Positions 23,566 through 35,583 of a stretch of DNA of 64,000 bases are shown here, piece after piece. The notes beneath the pieces were generated by a model that saw only the letters and a list, made by a program, of their open reading frames with translations, was not told the origin of the DNA and did not search any database. Position 1 is the first letter of the stretch; each line of letters begins with the position of its first letter. The translations under genes were made by a program, and so were the position numbers. The DNA is from Henckelia pumila. Its lineage: Eukaryota; Streptophyta; Magnoliopsida; Lamiales; Gesneriaceae. Location of the stretch: positions 8,742,001-8,806,000 of the forward strand of contig NW_027331831.1 in assembly GCF_033568475.1 (NCBI RefSeq). The letters are read 5' to 3'.

Positions 23566-25239
23566 TGTAAGGCCCGAGATTATTTAATTTTAATCTGAGA
23601 ATATTTAATTTGAAAATTTTTGGAGTTTAGATTTAAATTCTAATATTCTTAAATTATTTAGGATTGAAATTGAATTAAAAAGAAGTTTCAAGGGCTAGTT
23701 TGCAATTATTGAAAAGTTGAAGGGCCAAAGTGCAATTATGGCTTTTTGAGTAGGACACTTGTCTACTTATGCATATTCATGTGTATTATCACCATTCTCA
23801 TCAGAAAATACAGAGCAAGAACCGAGAGAAGAATAAAAAGGAAACTCAAGGCATTTATTCATCTTAAATCTTTAATATCTCAAGTTCCGTCCGGCCGATT
23901 TCAATTCCGGGTATAGTTCTACGATCCTCTCTTCAAGAGCTATGAATTGATATTGGTTTTGAAGGTCATCGAACTTGGGAATTCAGCGGCGAAACCGGAA
24001 TATAATAGCTCAAGCTAGATCAGATTTGAAGAGTTTTGAAACTAAGCTTTAAAGGTATAAGACAACCTTAGAACAAGGGCTTTGTACATTCAAGAGACTT
24101 TTCTTGAATTTCCTTTCCAAAACCACATACTATGTGCTTATATGTGTTGTATTTGCACATTTACTTGCTTGTTTGACTTAGCTTGTTATTAGTTGGTTAT
24201 TATTCTTATGCTTCTAGTCTTTGATGCATTCATATTGAGCCAACAACCCTTTGAGATTTGAAATGGCAGATTCGCCAAAAGAATACGGACATTTGGATAT
24301 ATATCAAGGAACTTAGGAGATAGATTGACTCCTATTGTTAGAAACTTGATATAGTATGCCAAAGTCCGGGAAAAGAGCTCAACGCCACCCCGAAAGGGAG
24401 AGTAGGTGGGATATTTGTTGTGTTCTTCTTCCCCGGGATCCCAAGAACCGATATAGAACTTGATAGCAGATTTTTAAATCATGCATTGCATTAGATTGGT
24501 TAATGCTTATTGAGATGTTTATATGAGTATTTCTTTAAACTCTATGATATGCATGATATAGTTGTTTTATACTGGGATTCAATTCTCACCGGAGATATCC
24601 GGCTATTTCTATATTTGTATGTGTGCATGGGAATAGATGGGGCGAGCACAGGACAAAGAAGGTTGTAAGAAGAAATAGGTGGAGTTAGATGTGGTGATTT
24701 CAGGTTTATGCAGTAGAGTTGATGTCAACTTTTGTATTTAGATCTTGTATATGTTTTGTTAAACACTTACACATAAAGACTTGTATGTTTGGCAAGAATA
24801 AGAACAATGTAAGATCTTGTGGGTTGTATGTCAAGTTCCATGTTTAATTGCTTGATTAGTTCATGGATTTGCATGTTTTCTTCTAGATTTTGATGTTGAA
24901 TTCATGTTATATATGTTTGACAATGTTTGAGGATCAAAACAGGGGCAAAACCTTCATTTTTCAGCTGTTTAGAAGTGAAATCCGAGGCATAGGCGCGCCC
25001 GCCCAGCCCAGGAGGCGCGCCCGCGCCTAACCAAGGCACCCAAGGTGCCTTGGCCCGAGCCTTAGGCGCGCCCGCGCGTCAATGCTAGTTTAAAAAAAAA
25101 TTTGTTGATCTTTTGCGACGTGTTTTTGCGTCGCCAAATGTAAGGTTTTTCGTCGCCAAATGTCCTATATTACAGATTGTATTTTTCCAGTTATTAATCT
25201 CGCTATAAGATGAGATTAGCACCCGAGGTCCCCACAACA
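23566..25239 (+). repeat. 3' LTR of gypsy element
   Basis: 1674 bp, TGTAAGGCCC to CCACAACA, matching the 5' LTR. High similarity of the pair suggests a fairly recent insertion; identity was not computed. Confidence 0.95.
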
Positions 25240-26474
25240 GGTGGTATCAGAATGTACATCAATCATTAATGATACTGACATACAAGGAATAGAAGACGAT
25301 ACATATCAGAATGTAGTTTGGAATTACAATGAAATTTATATTGTTATTCTTGTAACTAAAAATTTTTAGTAATAAAAAAATATATCTAATGAAAAAATAA
25401 AATAATAACGATAGCAAGATGTAAATGATTGATGGAGAAAGACATCATCACAAAAATTCTATTAAGATGATGTGTATATTGATTCTTTCATAGAGAAATA
25501 AAAAACGGATGGTAAGTGGGAAAAAAATGAGAGAGAAAACTTCAAAACATAAAAATAAAAAATAATTGTGCAATTATTTAAATTAAGGTTTAGAATGCAT
25601 TATCTATATTACATTTATTTTTCATAAATCAATAGTAACAAAATAAATAATCAACACATAAGATATATAGGAAATTACGAAATAAGTATTTAATTTAATT
25701 AACTTATATCACTTATTAACAAATACAAAATAAATAATATTTCTTGAAAGCATACATACATGAGTTATAAAATAATACAAATTCATGATAGGAAACAAAC
25801 CATAATTGCTCAAGATTAATCAAAAAAAAACAATAGAAAACATTAGTTGTAATAATTGCGTAGGTTTCAATATAAATATTATGACATGGTAAAGCTACAT
25901 TAAATACTATATTTATAAGCTTACATGAGTTACTAAAAATGTCTTATTCTAAACAGTTAATGTAGATATAAAATAATGATGACCATAAATGATAAAAATA
26001 TTGAAACTCCGGGGTTATATTGTTTGAAAATATTGCAAATTTTTTTATTAGTTGCAATGTTAAAGATTATATTGATTTCATAACTAAACATGTAATAGTT
26101 TTTCTTTTAAATAGTATATATATTACCAATTATTATAAAAATATACTTTATTTATTATTTTAAAGGGATGATAATGAACCGGGTCTAAACTTATTCTTAT
26201 ATTAAACCTGCTCCGGAGAAACGAGTTTAGACTCGCCCAAACGTGTTTACAAATAGGTTCGGATGGGTCTTCGCATTTCTCCAGACGCACCATATAAATT
26301 TCTATTAATAAAGATGATAAGAATATTGATTTTTTAATAGAGAAAAAATAATGCATGATAAATGGGAAAAAATCGTGAAAGAGATAAAAATTCAACATAC
26401 AGAGGAAAAACTATTTGTTAATAATTTAAATTAATGTTTAGAATGCATTATATATATTCTTATTGTTGTTGTTG

Positions 26475-26530
<56 letters not shown>

Positions 26531-28599
26531 TCATAAATCAATACTCTTCAAACAAGTAATTAACATATAAATTAGAACATTACAAAACGAATATTTTATT
26601 TAATTTGAGTGACATATCTCACTTATTAACAAATACATAATAAATCACATCGATTCAGAGCATACATACATAAAAAAAAAAAAAAACAAATGCATGGTAC
26701 CAAACATGTCATACTTGCTCAATATAAATCAACCAAATGATGGAAAGTAGAGTTAATAATTGCATAAAAATCGATATCAATACTGTGCCAAAATAAAACT
26801 ATATTAAAAATCATATCTATGGGCTAACATGAGTTATTGATAATGTATTATTTTAAACTGTAAATATGTATAGCTATAGAATAACGATGACCGTAAGTGA
26901 TGAACATTGAAATTGTAAGCTTTTGGTAAAGTGACAAGCGATCGGTCCTACAATTGGTATAAGAGCTAAGGTCATGAGTTCGATTCTCATTGATTACAAG
27001 GAGTGTAATGAAGATTGTTGATTGCGATAATTGTTCTTGTTGGGTAAAAAAATCGAACCATGACACTTGGCTGCTGTGCGGTTTAAAAGATTTGAGTTGC
27101 AATATTACCGCTAGTTATAGCTTTTGGTAAAGCAGCAAGCACTCAGTCCTATATATTATTATAAATTATTAATAAAAAATTTTTTATTTATAGGACAACA
27201 TCACTTCAATATACTACAAGATTTTAGAGCATTAAATAATACGGTTGAAATACAAGACGAAATGTTAACATTTTTAATCAAAAGTATTCAAAATTCGAGC
27301 AAAAATTTAGCAACAAAAATTATTGCAATAGTAGATTTCGAACAACTTAGCATGAAATTAAAAATATAAAAAACGTCCAGTAACACATTGATTATTAACT
27401 ATATTGACTTACAAGTAATAGAAGATAATAACACAAGAATGGAGGTTGGAGACAATGAAATTATTTATATTCTTGCAAAGAATTATTTCAGCATAATCCA
27501 ACAAAAAAATCAAATAATAAAGATATAAAAATAAAAAAAATTGATAGAGAAAACATCACAAAAATTATTATTGAAGATGATGATAAAATTATTTTTTTAA
27601 GAATAAATAATGGATGGCAAACGAAAAAAATCGTGAAAGGAGAAAAAATGGTTATGTAAAGAAAGAAAAGACGTTGTAATTTAATTTAAAGTTTAGGAAT
27701 GCATTATCTGTATTATTATTATTTTTTCAAAATCAGTAGTGGTAAAATAATTTTTCAACATTATGTATTATTTATTATATTTGTTCTTAAATTTTATTTA
27801 TTAAATATGTCATGACATCAAATTTTATATTTTTCTCAATGTCTAATTTATACAAAATTATAGTATTTGTTACGACCATTATTTGTAACAACGTCTATAA
27901 ATTCAATTTGTAACATATAAAATCTTTAAACAAAGATTTTTTTCGCACTCATTTTATAATACATGTTGTATATATCATATTGAATTGAATTTAATATTTG
28001 TAACCGCATGTTCATCTATTCTCATCTCAAGAAACTATTGAGAAAATATGTTGGAATATGTGATCACCTCAAATTTGCAATTATAAATTTATAATTAACC
28101 TTTAGTGTATATATATATAAATAATTTAAAAATCTAATTCATTGCCAAATTCGCCACTAGTATATATATAATAAATGATGCAGAGCAAACGATGACTTTC
28201 CTGTGGGAATAACAGGAAATAAATTTAATGTTTGCGAAACAAAAGAGAGGTAGTTACGTTGTCCACATTGAATTTACTGCAGTCCAGTACTTGCCCATTT
28301 GCACTTTGAAGTTTTAAGATAATTGCATGTACAGTCTCGGTGATCATTTTAAGAATTTATAATCGTGGTGATTTTTTTCTTAAGGTGATCATAGTGGTGA
28401 TTGTGTAAATTAAAAAATAAAACGTAGCTTTTTTCAAAAAAAAAAATATTTCTATGTAAAGCTCGAACAAATTGATACGCTATTTGTTATTTTCGTCTAT
28501 TTTGGTTCAATTATTGAAATAATATTGAGAAATATTGACATGACACCTAAAAATATTGACGAACCATCGATCATAAAAAAAATGACAAAAACTCATATG
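25240..28599. other. AT-rich, internally repeated intergenic DNA
   Basis: No supportable gene. Related segments recur around the marker tagaatgcattat at ~25589 and ~26437, and a variant at ~27691. They share neighbours such as cacttattaacaaatac (~25712, 26623) and acaagga/taatagaaga (25278, 27411). A (tta)n microsatellite occupies about 26470-26530. An 81-codon open frame at 27124-27369 looks somewhat protein-like but has no recognisable domain. Confidence 0.55.
26918..27160 (+). repeat. tRNA/PBS-like dispersed repeat with partial second unit
   Basis: The block agcttttggtaaagtg at 26918 recurs at 27119, a period of 201 bp. After the first copy come tggtataagagc, one base from the initiator tRNA-Met primer site, and a B-box-like gagttcgattctcatt. 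This resembles a tRNA-related SINE or short dispersed repeat in head-to-tail form; the second unit stops after ~45 bp. Confidence 0.5.
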
Positions 28600-29066
28600 A
28601 AACCGTCTCAATTGTCATTTTTTGAGACGGGTCTCTTATATGAGTTATCCATTAAAAAATATTATATTTTATGTCAAAAGTATTACTTATTATTATAAAG
28701 GAAAAACTGCAAATTCGGTCCTTTATATTTGTCACTTTGCGATTTCGATCCTCTATGTTTTCATATTTCATTTTTAGTACTGCATGTTTCGATTTTTGGC
28801 GATTTTAGTTCTTTTTATTCGAAAATGCTTATGTGGCACTATACACGTCAGCTTCACATCAGCACTGCATTGGTGCCACATCAGCGGCACATCAGAAAAA
28901 GTACTAAAATTTCCAAAAAAATAAAGATAGCGGACTAAAATTGAAATCAAAAAATATAAATGACCAAAATCGCAAAAAGACAAACATACTAAAAAAACAA
29001 TTTTCTTTTATTATAAATATGGGTAGGATTGACTCGTTTCATTTGTGAAACCGTCTCACAAGATTG
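28600..29066. mobile_element. Small inverted-repeat element, split by a nested insertion
   Basis: The ends resemble tgagacgggtctc (28622) and gaaaccgtctcac (29047). The uninterrupted relative at 63212-63345 aligns across the break at ttattataaa, showing what the site looked like before the inner element inserted. Confidence 0.65.
28700..29007. mobile_element. 308-bp MITE nested in another element, 10-bp TSD
   Basis: Flanked by ttattataaa at 28690-28699 and 29008-29017. The arms are complementary over much of the length: cgattttagttctttttatt-type strings on the left and agactaaaattgaaat-type on the right. The centre has paired ccacatcag motifs. A 9-10 bp duplication fits a Mutator-type MITE. 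A relative lies at ~49300-49605. Confidence 0.75.
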
Positions 29067-29212
29067 TTATTCTACAAAAATAATGAAAAATTAATACTAA
29101 TTTTTTTCTTTTCACACCAAACGGCACGCACCGTATAAATCGTCTATAAAATTGTAATTTGTATGCCTGTACGTATATCACTTAGCCTAGCTAATTCATG
29201 CCTGGCCAAAAA

Positions 29213-32200
29213 ATGGCTTCAATCCCAAACTGCATCGATCACCTAAAAACACAGCCCGCCTGGATCATCTTCCTCTCGTCTCTAGCTCTCTTCTCCGTCT
29301 TCAACAAGTGCATGCTGATCCTCCAATGGGTTTTCCGAGCCTTCATCAGATCACCAAAAGACCTGAAAACCTACGGCTCCTGGGCTCTGGTCACCGGCTC
29401 CACCGACGGAATCGGCTTGGCTTTTGCTTTCAAACTCGCGGAGAAGGGCCTGAACTTGTTGCTCGTCAGCAGGAATCCCCACAGGTTGGAACGTATTTCC
29501 GGCGAAATCCAGGCCAAGTACCCCGAGATCCAGGTCAAGATTCTGGACCTGGAATTCTCTTCAGATTCAGCCGTCTCCAGGCAAGGGCAGAGTTACACAT
29601 ATATATATATATTAAGAGTAATTTTCAGCTGTCCAACCATTCCTGTCCAACTTGTCCCCTACCACTAAAACCCGCTACCGGATTTTAATTGTTTTTTTAA
29701 AAAAAAATTCGTATCACTAAAACCCACTATCGGGTTTTAGTTATCGGGGATGAGTTGGACATCATTGGTGGTTGAGCAACTGAAAATTTATATATATATT
29801 AATTTTGAATAATTTTTTTTATTAATTTGATATTAGTTATCGGATAGTCCGATTTAAAATATTAAAGTTAATTGGAGGATTCAAAATTCTAATCTTGATA
29901 GATTGACGGTTCTGACTCCACCATTGTCTCCAGGGTGGATGGAGCGCTGACAGAGATGATACAGGGCCTGGATATCGGGGTTTTGATCAACAATGTGGGG
30001 ATTACCTATCCAGGAGCGATGTATTTTCACGAGGTGGGGGAGAATATTTGGATGAATTTGGTGAAGGTGAATGTTTTGGGCACAACCCATGTGACGAAAG
30101 CTGTGATACGAGGAATGATCCGCCGGGGGAGAGGCGCCATTGTTAATATTGGGTCAGGTGCCGCCATTGTTGTACCTTCGCATCCTCTTTATGCAATCTA
30201 TGCTGCCTCCAAAGCGTAAGACACATCTATCTTTCTCCCTTTACTCAGCTAGCTAGCTTTTTCAAATTTCTTTCGTTTTTTTCGTAAACAATTTTCGCCT
30301 CCTAACTTATATAATTACAATCATGTCACGAAAACCCGAAAAACAATACGTAGAGAATGTTATGGTATCATTTGAATTGATTTAACTCATGTCATAAATA
30401 ATATATAAATAAATAATATAACGTAAAAAATAAATAAATAAAAAATGATAGTTAATTTAGTATTTGATTTGATTGATGACAAAAACTTTTATTAAACGGT
30501 GTCAAGGTCAATTTTTTTTAGACTAATCTTATATGGGTTGTTTTATTAAAAAAATATTACATTTTAAAACCCGGTTTTATGAAAATTTAGGCGTAAACGT
30601 GCTTCTTTTTTTTTTTTTTTTTGAACAAATGGCTTAAATAAAATATGTTTTTTTTTACATGCATGTAAGGTTTTATACCTTATTCTAAAAAAAAATTCAC
30701 CATGGTGATATTCAATTTTTTTTCCCTGTAAAACAAGTGTTGATGAAATTTCAAATTATATAAATTTTGGACTAACAGTGATCGTGAAAAATGGTGATGC
30801 GCGTTTCGTAAAGAGCACATTTTACAAATCGGATAATGTATAAAATTTAAAGACACATTTTACGCGTTGGTTAAACTTAATTAATAGGACAAATTTAAAA
30901 TTTTAATTTAATTTTGAAATTTATTTAAAAATTCGTGTTGTGTGAAATTATATAAATACATAGTCCATAATATAATAACGTGCATGACATTTAATTAAGT
31001 GTGAAACTATTATAACAATCGGTTATTTATTTATTCATTTACTAATTAATTATTGCAATTTTCCATATATATATTTAAAAATAACTTCAATCTTTTTCTT
31101 GAATAATCAATTCTATTTATCGGGTTTTGAAAAGATGTGGTAGATTTACCAAAAAGAGAGCCATTTTTCTTAAAAAAGTGCCTACGAAATTTATTTGAAA
31201 AAAAAATTTCTTGTGTGAGAATGGGATATTGTTGAATAATTATAATTAATAATACCCATGATGATGTTTCGATGTTTCGTCCCACCTCAAGTACAAATTT
31301 GGTAATCTCGCATTAAATATGAATAACTCAGTTAGGTGAAAGACATTTTATGCATGCAATCTGGCTCCATATGTTATATTACAATCATGACAAGTTAGTG
31401 TGTCTTCAATATTTTTAGGTAATGTTTGTAATCTTTAAAAATTAGTGATTATGCTCTTCACAAATTTATGAAATTTTTTTTCATAATTACTTATTTTTAG
31501 ACGTTGTAAACACTACATTACAATACCACTGGTTTTTATATAAGATGATAACATTAATAATATATATATATATATTATATAGTGATCGTGGCATAGATTG
31601 TATCATCACTAATAAAATTTTGGATTTTTTATTTTGTCATTGGTTACTTTGATTATTATTAATTAAGTAATAAATAATTGTATTAAGGAATGATTGTCAA
31701 ATTTTTATTTTTTTTTAGAAATGATTAAAATTATAGATGATGGTGAATTGACGAAAATAATAAAAGAATAGCATTTTATAAATACATGGTTTTAGTATCA
31801 AATTCTTTTTACTAGATAATTTTGGAGATTGAAATTCATAATATAACATCTTTTTTGGATTTCAATTAAATTGAGTATAGAAGTTAACTATTGGATCAAT
31901 ATTTTACATAGATTAATCTATGTAAACTTCATGGCTGGGAAATACTATTGGAGAATCAATATTTCTCGGCGGAGTATGAATCATGAATGTAGAAGTTAAC
32001 TATTGAGAGAGAGACGAATGATCCCTGATGTGGAGCTCCGATCCACTGCACGAACTGTAGGGCTTTTGTGTGGAGCGTTGGGAGGTTGTACCTTGATGTT
32101 TGTACCATTTGGGGAGGATGTGAAATTACTCAACCAGCCTTGGGGTTTGTGGTTTTTGATTCAGACAAGACACCGAGGACCAAGGGAATAGAAGGATCTA

Positions 32201-34676
32201 GTAGGGTACGTAATCGGAGGATACTAGAAGGTTTTCTAAAATAATAATGATAATCATTTTTTGAAGTGGTATTCATGTGGCATCGACTTCATACTAATAA
32301 TATACCATATATGTAATATGATATTAGAATTTTTGATTAAAAATGATTAAAACTAATGTTAGTAACACATCTTCTAATAATATTAATGCTTAAGATGGAT
32401 TTATTTTAAATAAATAGAACTCATTCCGAAAACTAATCTCTCTATATATATCCAGATCAAATGTCCCAATCCGTATATAATCCATATGAATTCAAATATT
32501 AATGAAAAAATCCATGTATAGATATGTCTAAATACCAATTTACTCGTGTGACGTCTCCATGTAATAATAATTTTTTTTTTTTTTTGAAATCATGTTATAA
32601 TAGTTTGGAACCCATAAACATGCATGGATGATAAAATAAATATAAAGCAGTAAAAAACCAAAAAGGAAAAAAAATCTTAAATAATGATAAATGACAGAAG
32701 CAAAGAAATGAATAATATTGAAGAAAGAGTATTTGCATCAAAAGTGTGCATGAATGATGTCTAGTATCATTGACTCCCACGTTATATATACATCAAGTTA
32801 CAAAAAATATAGTAAGCAAATTCTAAGGCATAGAAGCTGTGATCCTCTTTCTACGGGATTATGATTACAATGATCTAGGAGGATGAATATAGAAAGAGAA
32901 TATACAGCTAATATAATACAAAATGTTTCCTATTATTCTAATTTCTACCTCAAGTTGGAGAGTGAATATTATAAAGTCCCAACTTGTTCTGCAAATTGAC
33001 AAACTGATCTTTCCCCAACGCCTTAGTATATAATAAGATTAGTGGAATGCTCTGAGGGTTGAGCCATGTTGCTCCCTCCTTCATGTCTATGTCACTCATG
33101 CACATCCCTCGATTTAACCTCTGCATGAGCTAATGAGTATGGAATGAGGTCTCCTTCGGGGTCAACCCTTTTTAAAAAATAAGATTAGTGGAAGTTAAGT
33201 TTTTTTTTTCGCACTTTTTTACAATCGAGGCTTTTCCATCATTTTAAATAAATTTTTAATTGAATAATTGAAGTAGGACTAAAAATATAAATTTAACGTC
33301 GTCTGAGACTCTGAGTTGATTCTTAATCACTATACATTGCTCAAGTTCAAGTAAGTGTGTACTGTTTTTATTAGGTACATTCCATTAACGTACATTGATA
33401 ATAACAGCACTAAATTATTCTTGCTGGCTAGTTTTGAAATTTTTTTCCCGCAACATTTTGGTTTAAATTTAAATTTGGTTCGATTAAATAAAAAATAAAG
33501 TGTGTTAATTTATAGATGAATGTTGCCACAAATGATGTTCAAATAAGTATCCAAAATGGGTACTCACCACAATATATTTATATAAACATCTCATGAAATG
33601 CATTAAATGACGTTTTTTATGATATGACCACGGTATGTGTTTATATAAACATGGATCTTGTGGAATGCATTAAATGTTTTCATGATGTTGACGTAGGTAA
33701 TATTTGAGAGAGTTTCTTAAAAACACTTACCAGATTTTTCGTTAATAAAAGTTTGAAATTTTGTTAACGAAAAGCTGAGAAGAGCTTTCTAAAAACTCTC
33801 TCAAATACTACAATAAACATCTTGCAATGCTCATACATATATAACCTAATTATTGGGATTTGAAGCATCTTTCTTTTATTTCTAAGACGGAATTTGAAAC
33901 ATTTAACAACATGGTACGTAATAGATTTGAAGTGGCATGCAGGTACGTAGATCAGTTGTCCAGAAGCTTATACTTGGAATACAAGCATTGTGGAATTGAC
34001 ATTCAGTGCCAGGTACAATTAACTCATAAACTACTGCACGCCTTAAATTTCCTCATTTTTTTTTTCAAAAAAAAAAAATCAAGATCACTTTTAAAGACAA
34101 TTTTTTTCTTCCTCGTCCAAACTATATAGAGAATATGCTAAAAATAACAAGAATAAACAAATATATATATATATATATATATAGAGTCTTTTTATGATGC
34201 CCAACACTATATGCTCACTTCATGCCCACCATGTACAAGTCAACTCATCTATTGTGCATGGTGGGCATGAAGTGGGCATATAGTGTTGGGCATCATAAAA
34301 GAACTCTATATATATATATATATATATGTTTTTCATATATACTCTTCTTCGTCGTTATTAATTAAATGCATAGATAAACGAAATTAATTTCATGTGTAAT
34401 AAAAAAGAAACAATTCGACTTATATATATAAATCAGGTTCCATTATATGTGTCAACCAAAATGGCATCAAGAGTTGCATTTGTGGAAAATCCATCGGTAT
34501 TTATACCAACTGCACAGCAATATGTGGAAGCAGCGATCAGGTACATAGGGTACGAATCCAGGTGCACCCCTTATTGGGCGCATTACATCCAATGGTGTTT
34601 TGCCTCCGTCGTGCCGGATTCTCTTCTCGACACTTGGCGTCTTTCGATTGGGAGACGAAGACGGCGTGTTACTTGA
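29213..34676 (+). CDS. KCR: Very-long-chain 3-oxoacyl-CoA reductase (KCR-like)
   Basis: Four exons (29213-29580, 29934-30215, 33943-34012, 34437-34676) give 319 aa, close to the ~318 aa of Arabidopsis KCR1. An N-terminal hydrophobic segment (WIIFLSSLALFSVF) anchors it in the ER. The SDR cofactor motif TGSTDGIG is at residues 61-68, NNVG at 142-145, the Ser in NIGSGAA near 197, and the YAASK catalytic pair at Tyr212/Lys216. The C-terminus is Arg-rich. Family role: reduction of 3-ketoacyl-CoA with NADPH, the second step of fatty acid elongation for waxes and sphingolipids. The wording of the C-terminal half recalls the KCR2 (At1g24470) type, so which paralogue it is remains open. Intron 1 begins GC. 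The ATG at 29213 sits in better context (aaaaATGGCT) than the in-frame one at 29198. Confidence 0.92.
29618..29795. mobile_element. Foldback element in KCR intron 1
   Basis: The ends attttcagctgtccaacc and ggttgagcaactgaaaat are imperfect inverted copies. Inside, two oppositely oriented blocks contain actaaaaccc(g/a)cta and cgggttttagt. It occupies about half of the 353-bp intron. Confidence 0.65.
32950..33029 (-). pseudogene. Remnant of a Ty1/copia polyprotein C-terminus
   Basis: Reads on the minus strand as TKALGKDQFVNLQNKLGL then YNIHSPT and a stop. This is the conserved end of the copia RNase H region just before the 3' LTR. Only ~27 codons are recognisable. Confidence 0.7.
33048..33177. 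mobile_element. 130-bp retroposon-like insert with 16-bp target duplication
   Basis: Bounded by perfect direct repeats aataagattagtggaa at 33032-33047 and 33178-33193, and ends in an A-rich tract. A 16-bp duplication fits target-primed retroposition. The element has short inverted ends (agggttga, tcaaccct) but no clear tRNA boxes, so the family is unknown. Confidence 0.65.
33707..33806. repeat. Short hairpin element in KCR intron 2
   Basis: Inverted arms around tttgagagagtttcttaaaa and ctaaaaactctctcaaata, with inner cgttaata/gttaacg pairing. It is related in layout to 34780-34915. Confidence 0.5.
34183..34307. mobile_element. 125-bp near-perfect hairpin in KCR intron 3
   Basis: The arms pair over about 50 bp: tatgatgcccaacactatat with atatagtgttgggcatcata, and cttcatgcccaccatg with catggtgggcatgaag. 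A short loop is left. It sits between two (TA)n tracts, fitting a TA-targeting MITE. Confidence 0.8.
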
Positions 34677-34779
34677 CAATATTAATACTTGATCAGGCTT
34701 TTAACTTGATTCATTTTGATATGTACGTAATCATGATCCTTCCTTATCATCGTATACAATGGTTAAATCGATTTAGTTT

Positions 34780-34915
34780 TAGGTGGTGTTTTATAGAGTT
34801 TTTAGGAAGCACTCATCGGTTTTTTTTTTAACAAAATTTTGAGAATTTTGAAAATTTTGTTAAAAAAAATTAAAATTGATAAGTGTTTTTTAAAAACTCC
34901 CCTAAACAAAACCTT
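34780..34915. mobile_element. Foldback element after KCR
   Basis: Left end ggtggtgttttatagagttt and right end aaactcccctaaacaaaacc are imperfect inverted copies. Inner A/T tracts (tttaacaaaattttg, aattttgttaaa) also pair. It resembles PIF/Harbinger-type MITEs; the flanking duplication was not fixed. Confidence 0.55.
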
Positions 34916-35035
34916 GTGTGCATGATACTCGATTTTCTATGGTTCAGTATAATATAATAAGAATCAAGATGTACGTAACATGATAATTCTTATAAAAAAA
35001 ATTATAAAAAATATTATGTGCACACACTCAATATC

Positions 35036-35583
35036 AGAGACGAATCCATGAATTAGAAATAGGGTGGGCTTGAGCTAAATTTAATAAATTATATATTATT
35101 ATAAAAAAACATAATATATTTTATTTATAATATATTTTGAAACTCATTTGAAAATTTCATGAATTTAGAGTAATACAACAATAAATAAGACTCAAAATTT
35201 TCATTTTTTCCAATCACAACAATTTATTTTAATGCAAAAACAAATAATTTCATTATTTAAGTAATATATTTTTCTCTCAAATCATAAAAAAATATCATTT
35301 TTATTACATTCATATCACACAACGTAACTATTATAATTTTAAAAACTAATCTTAAACAAAAAATATATTTCATTTGTATCTGTATTTAAGACTTGAGAAG
35401 CCAAAATCATAAGCTGAATTTTATACAAAAATTATAAACAATAATCATACAAGATTTAAAATTTACTACACTATTAATTATTTTTGAAATTATATATATA
35501 AATATATATATATATATACATATATAACCCAAAAAAATTGGGCTGTGCTATAGCCTAGCACAACCCATACATGAATTCGTCCA
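35036..35583. mobile_element. ~550-bp inverted-ended element
   Basis: Left end gacgaatccatgaattag with gggtgggcttgagc further in. Right end caacccatacatgaattcgt with gggctgtgct inside, as an inverted, diverged copy. A right-end relative (ctaattcatggattcgtc) occurs at ~49679-49697. The interior is AT-rich and non-coding. Confidence 0.55.

Larger units (their letters stand above)
16877..25239 (+). mobile_element. Ty3/gypsy LTR retrotransposon, chromovirus (Tekay/Del-like)
   Basis: An 8.36-kb element with two near-identical LTRs, a primer-binding site, a polypurine tract and a gag-protease-RT-RNaseH-integrase order, as in Ty3/gypsy. The integrase C-terminal region continues into a chromodomain-like tail (ILDQKEKQLRNKTIPLVKVQ), typical of plant chromoviruses of the Tekay/Del lineage. 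Several in-frame stops and one frameshift break the polyprotein, so it cannot be autonomous now. No 5-bp target duplication is visible: ATATA precedes the element and GGTGG follows. The sequence after the 3' LTR repeats 11 bases of the element's own primer-binding region. Confidence 0.95.
30216..33942. other. 3.7-kb KCR intron 2
   Basis: Bounded by gc|gtaaga and gcag|g. The content is AT-rich and includes a copia remnant (32950-33029, minus), a retroposon-like insert (33048-33177) and a hairpin (33707-33806). A GC-richer block at 31990-32220 has an open frame without recognisable domain. Nothing else was identified. Confidence 0.7.

Noticed and set aside
26950-26975. Possible LTR element primer site (tggtataagagc)
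   Set aside because: No LTR pair or retrotransposon domain nearby; fits better as a short dispersed repeat.
27124-27369. 81-codon frame, moderately protein-like
   Set aside because: AT-rich, no known motif, stops all around; mentioned only as part of a repeat.
32003-32191. 62-codon frame in a GC-richer patch of KCR intron 2
   Set aside because: No recognisable domain, no splice link; perhaps a transposon fragment, but nothing supports a gene.
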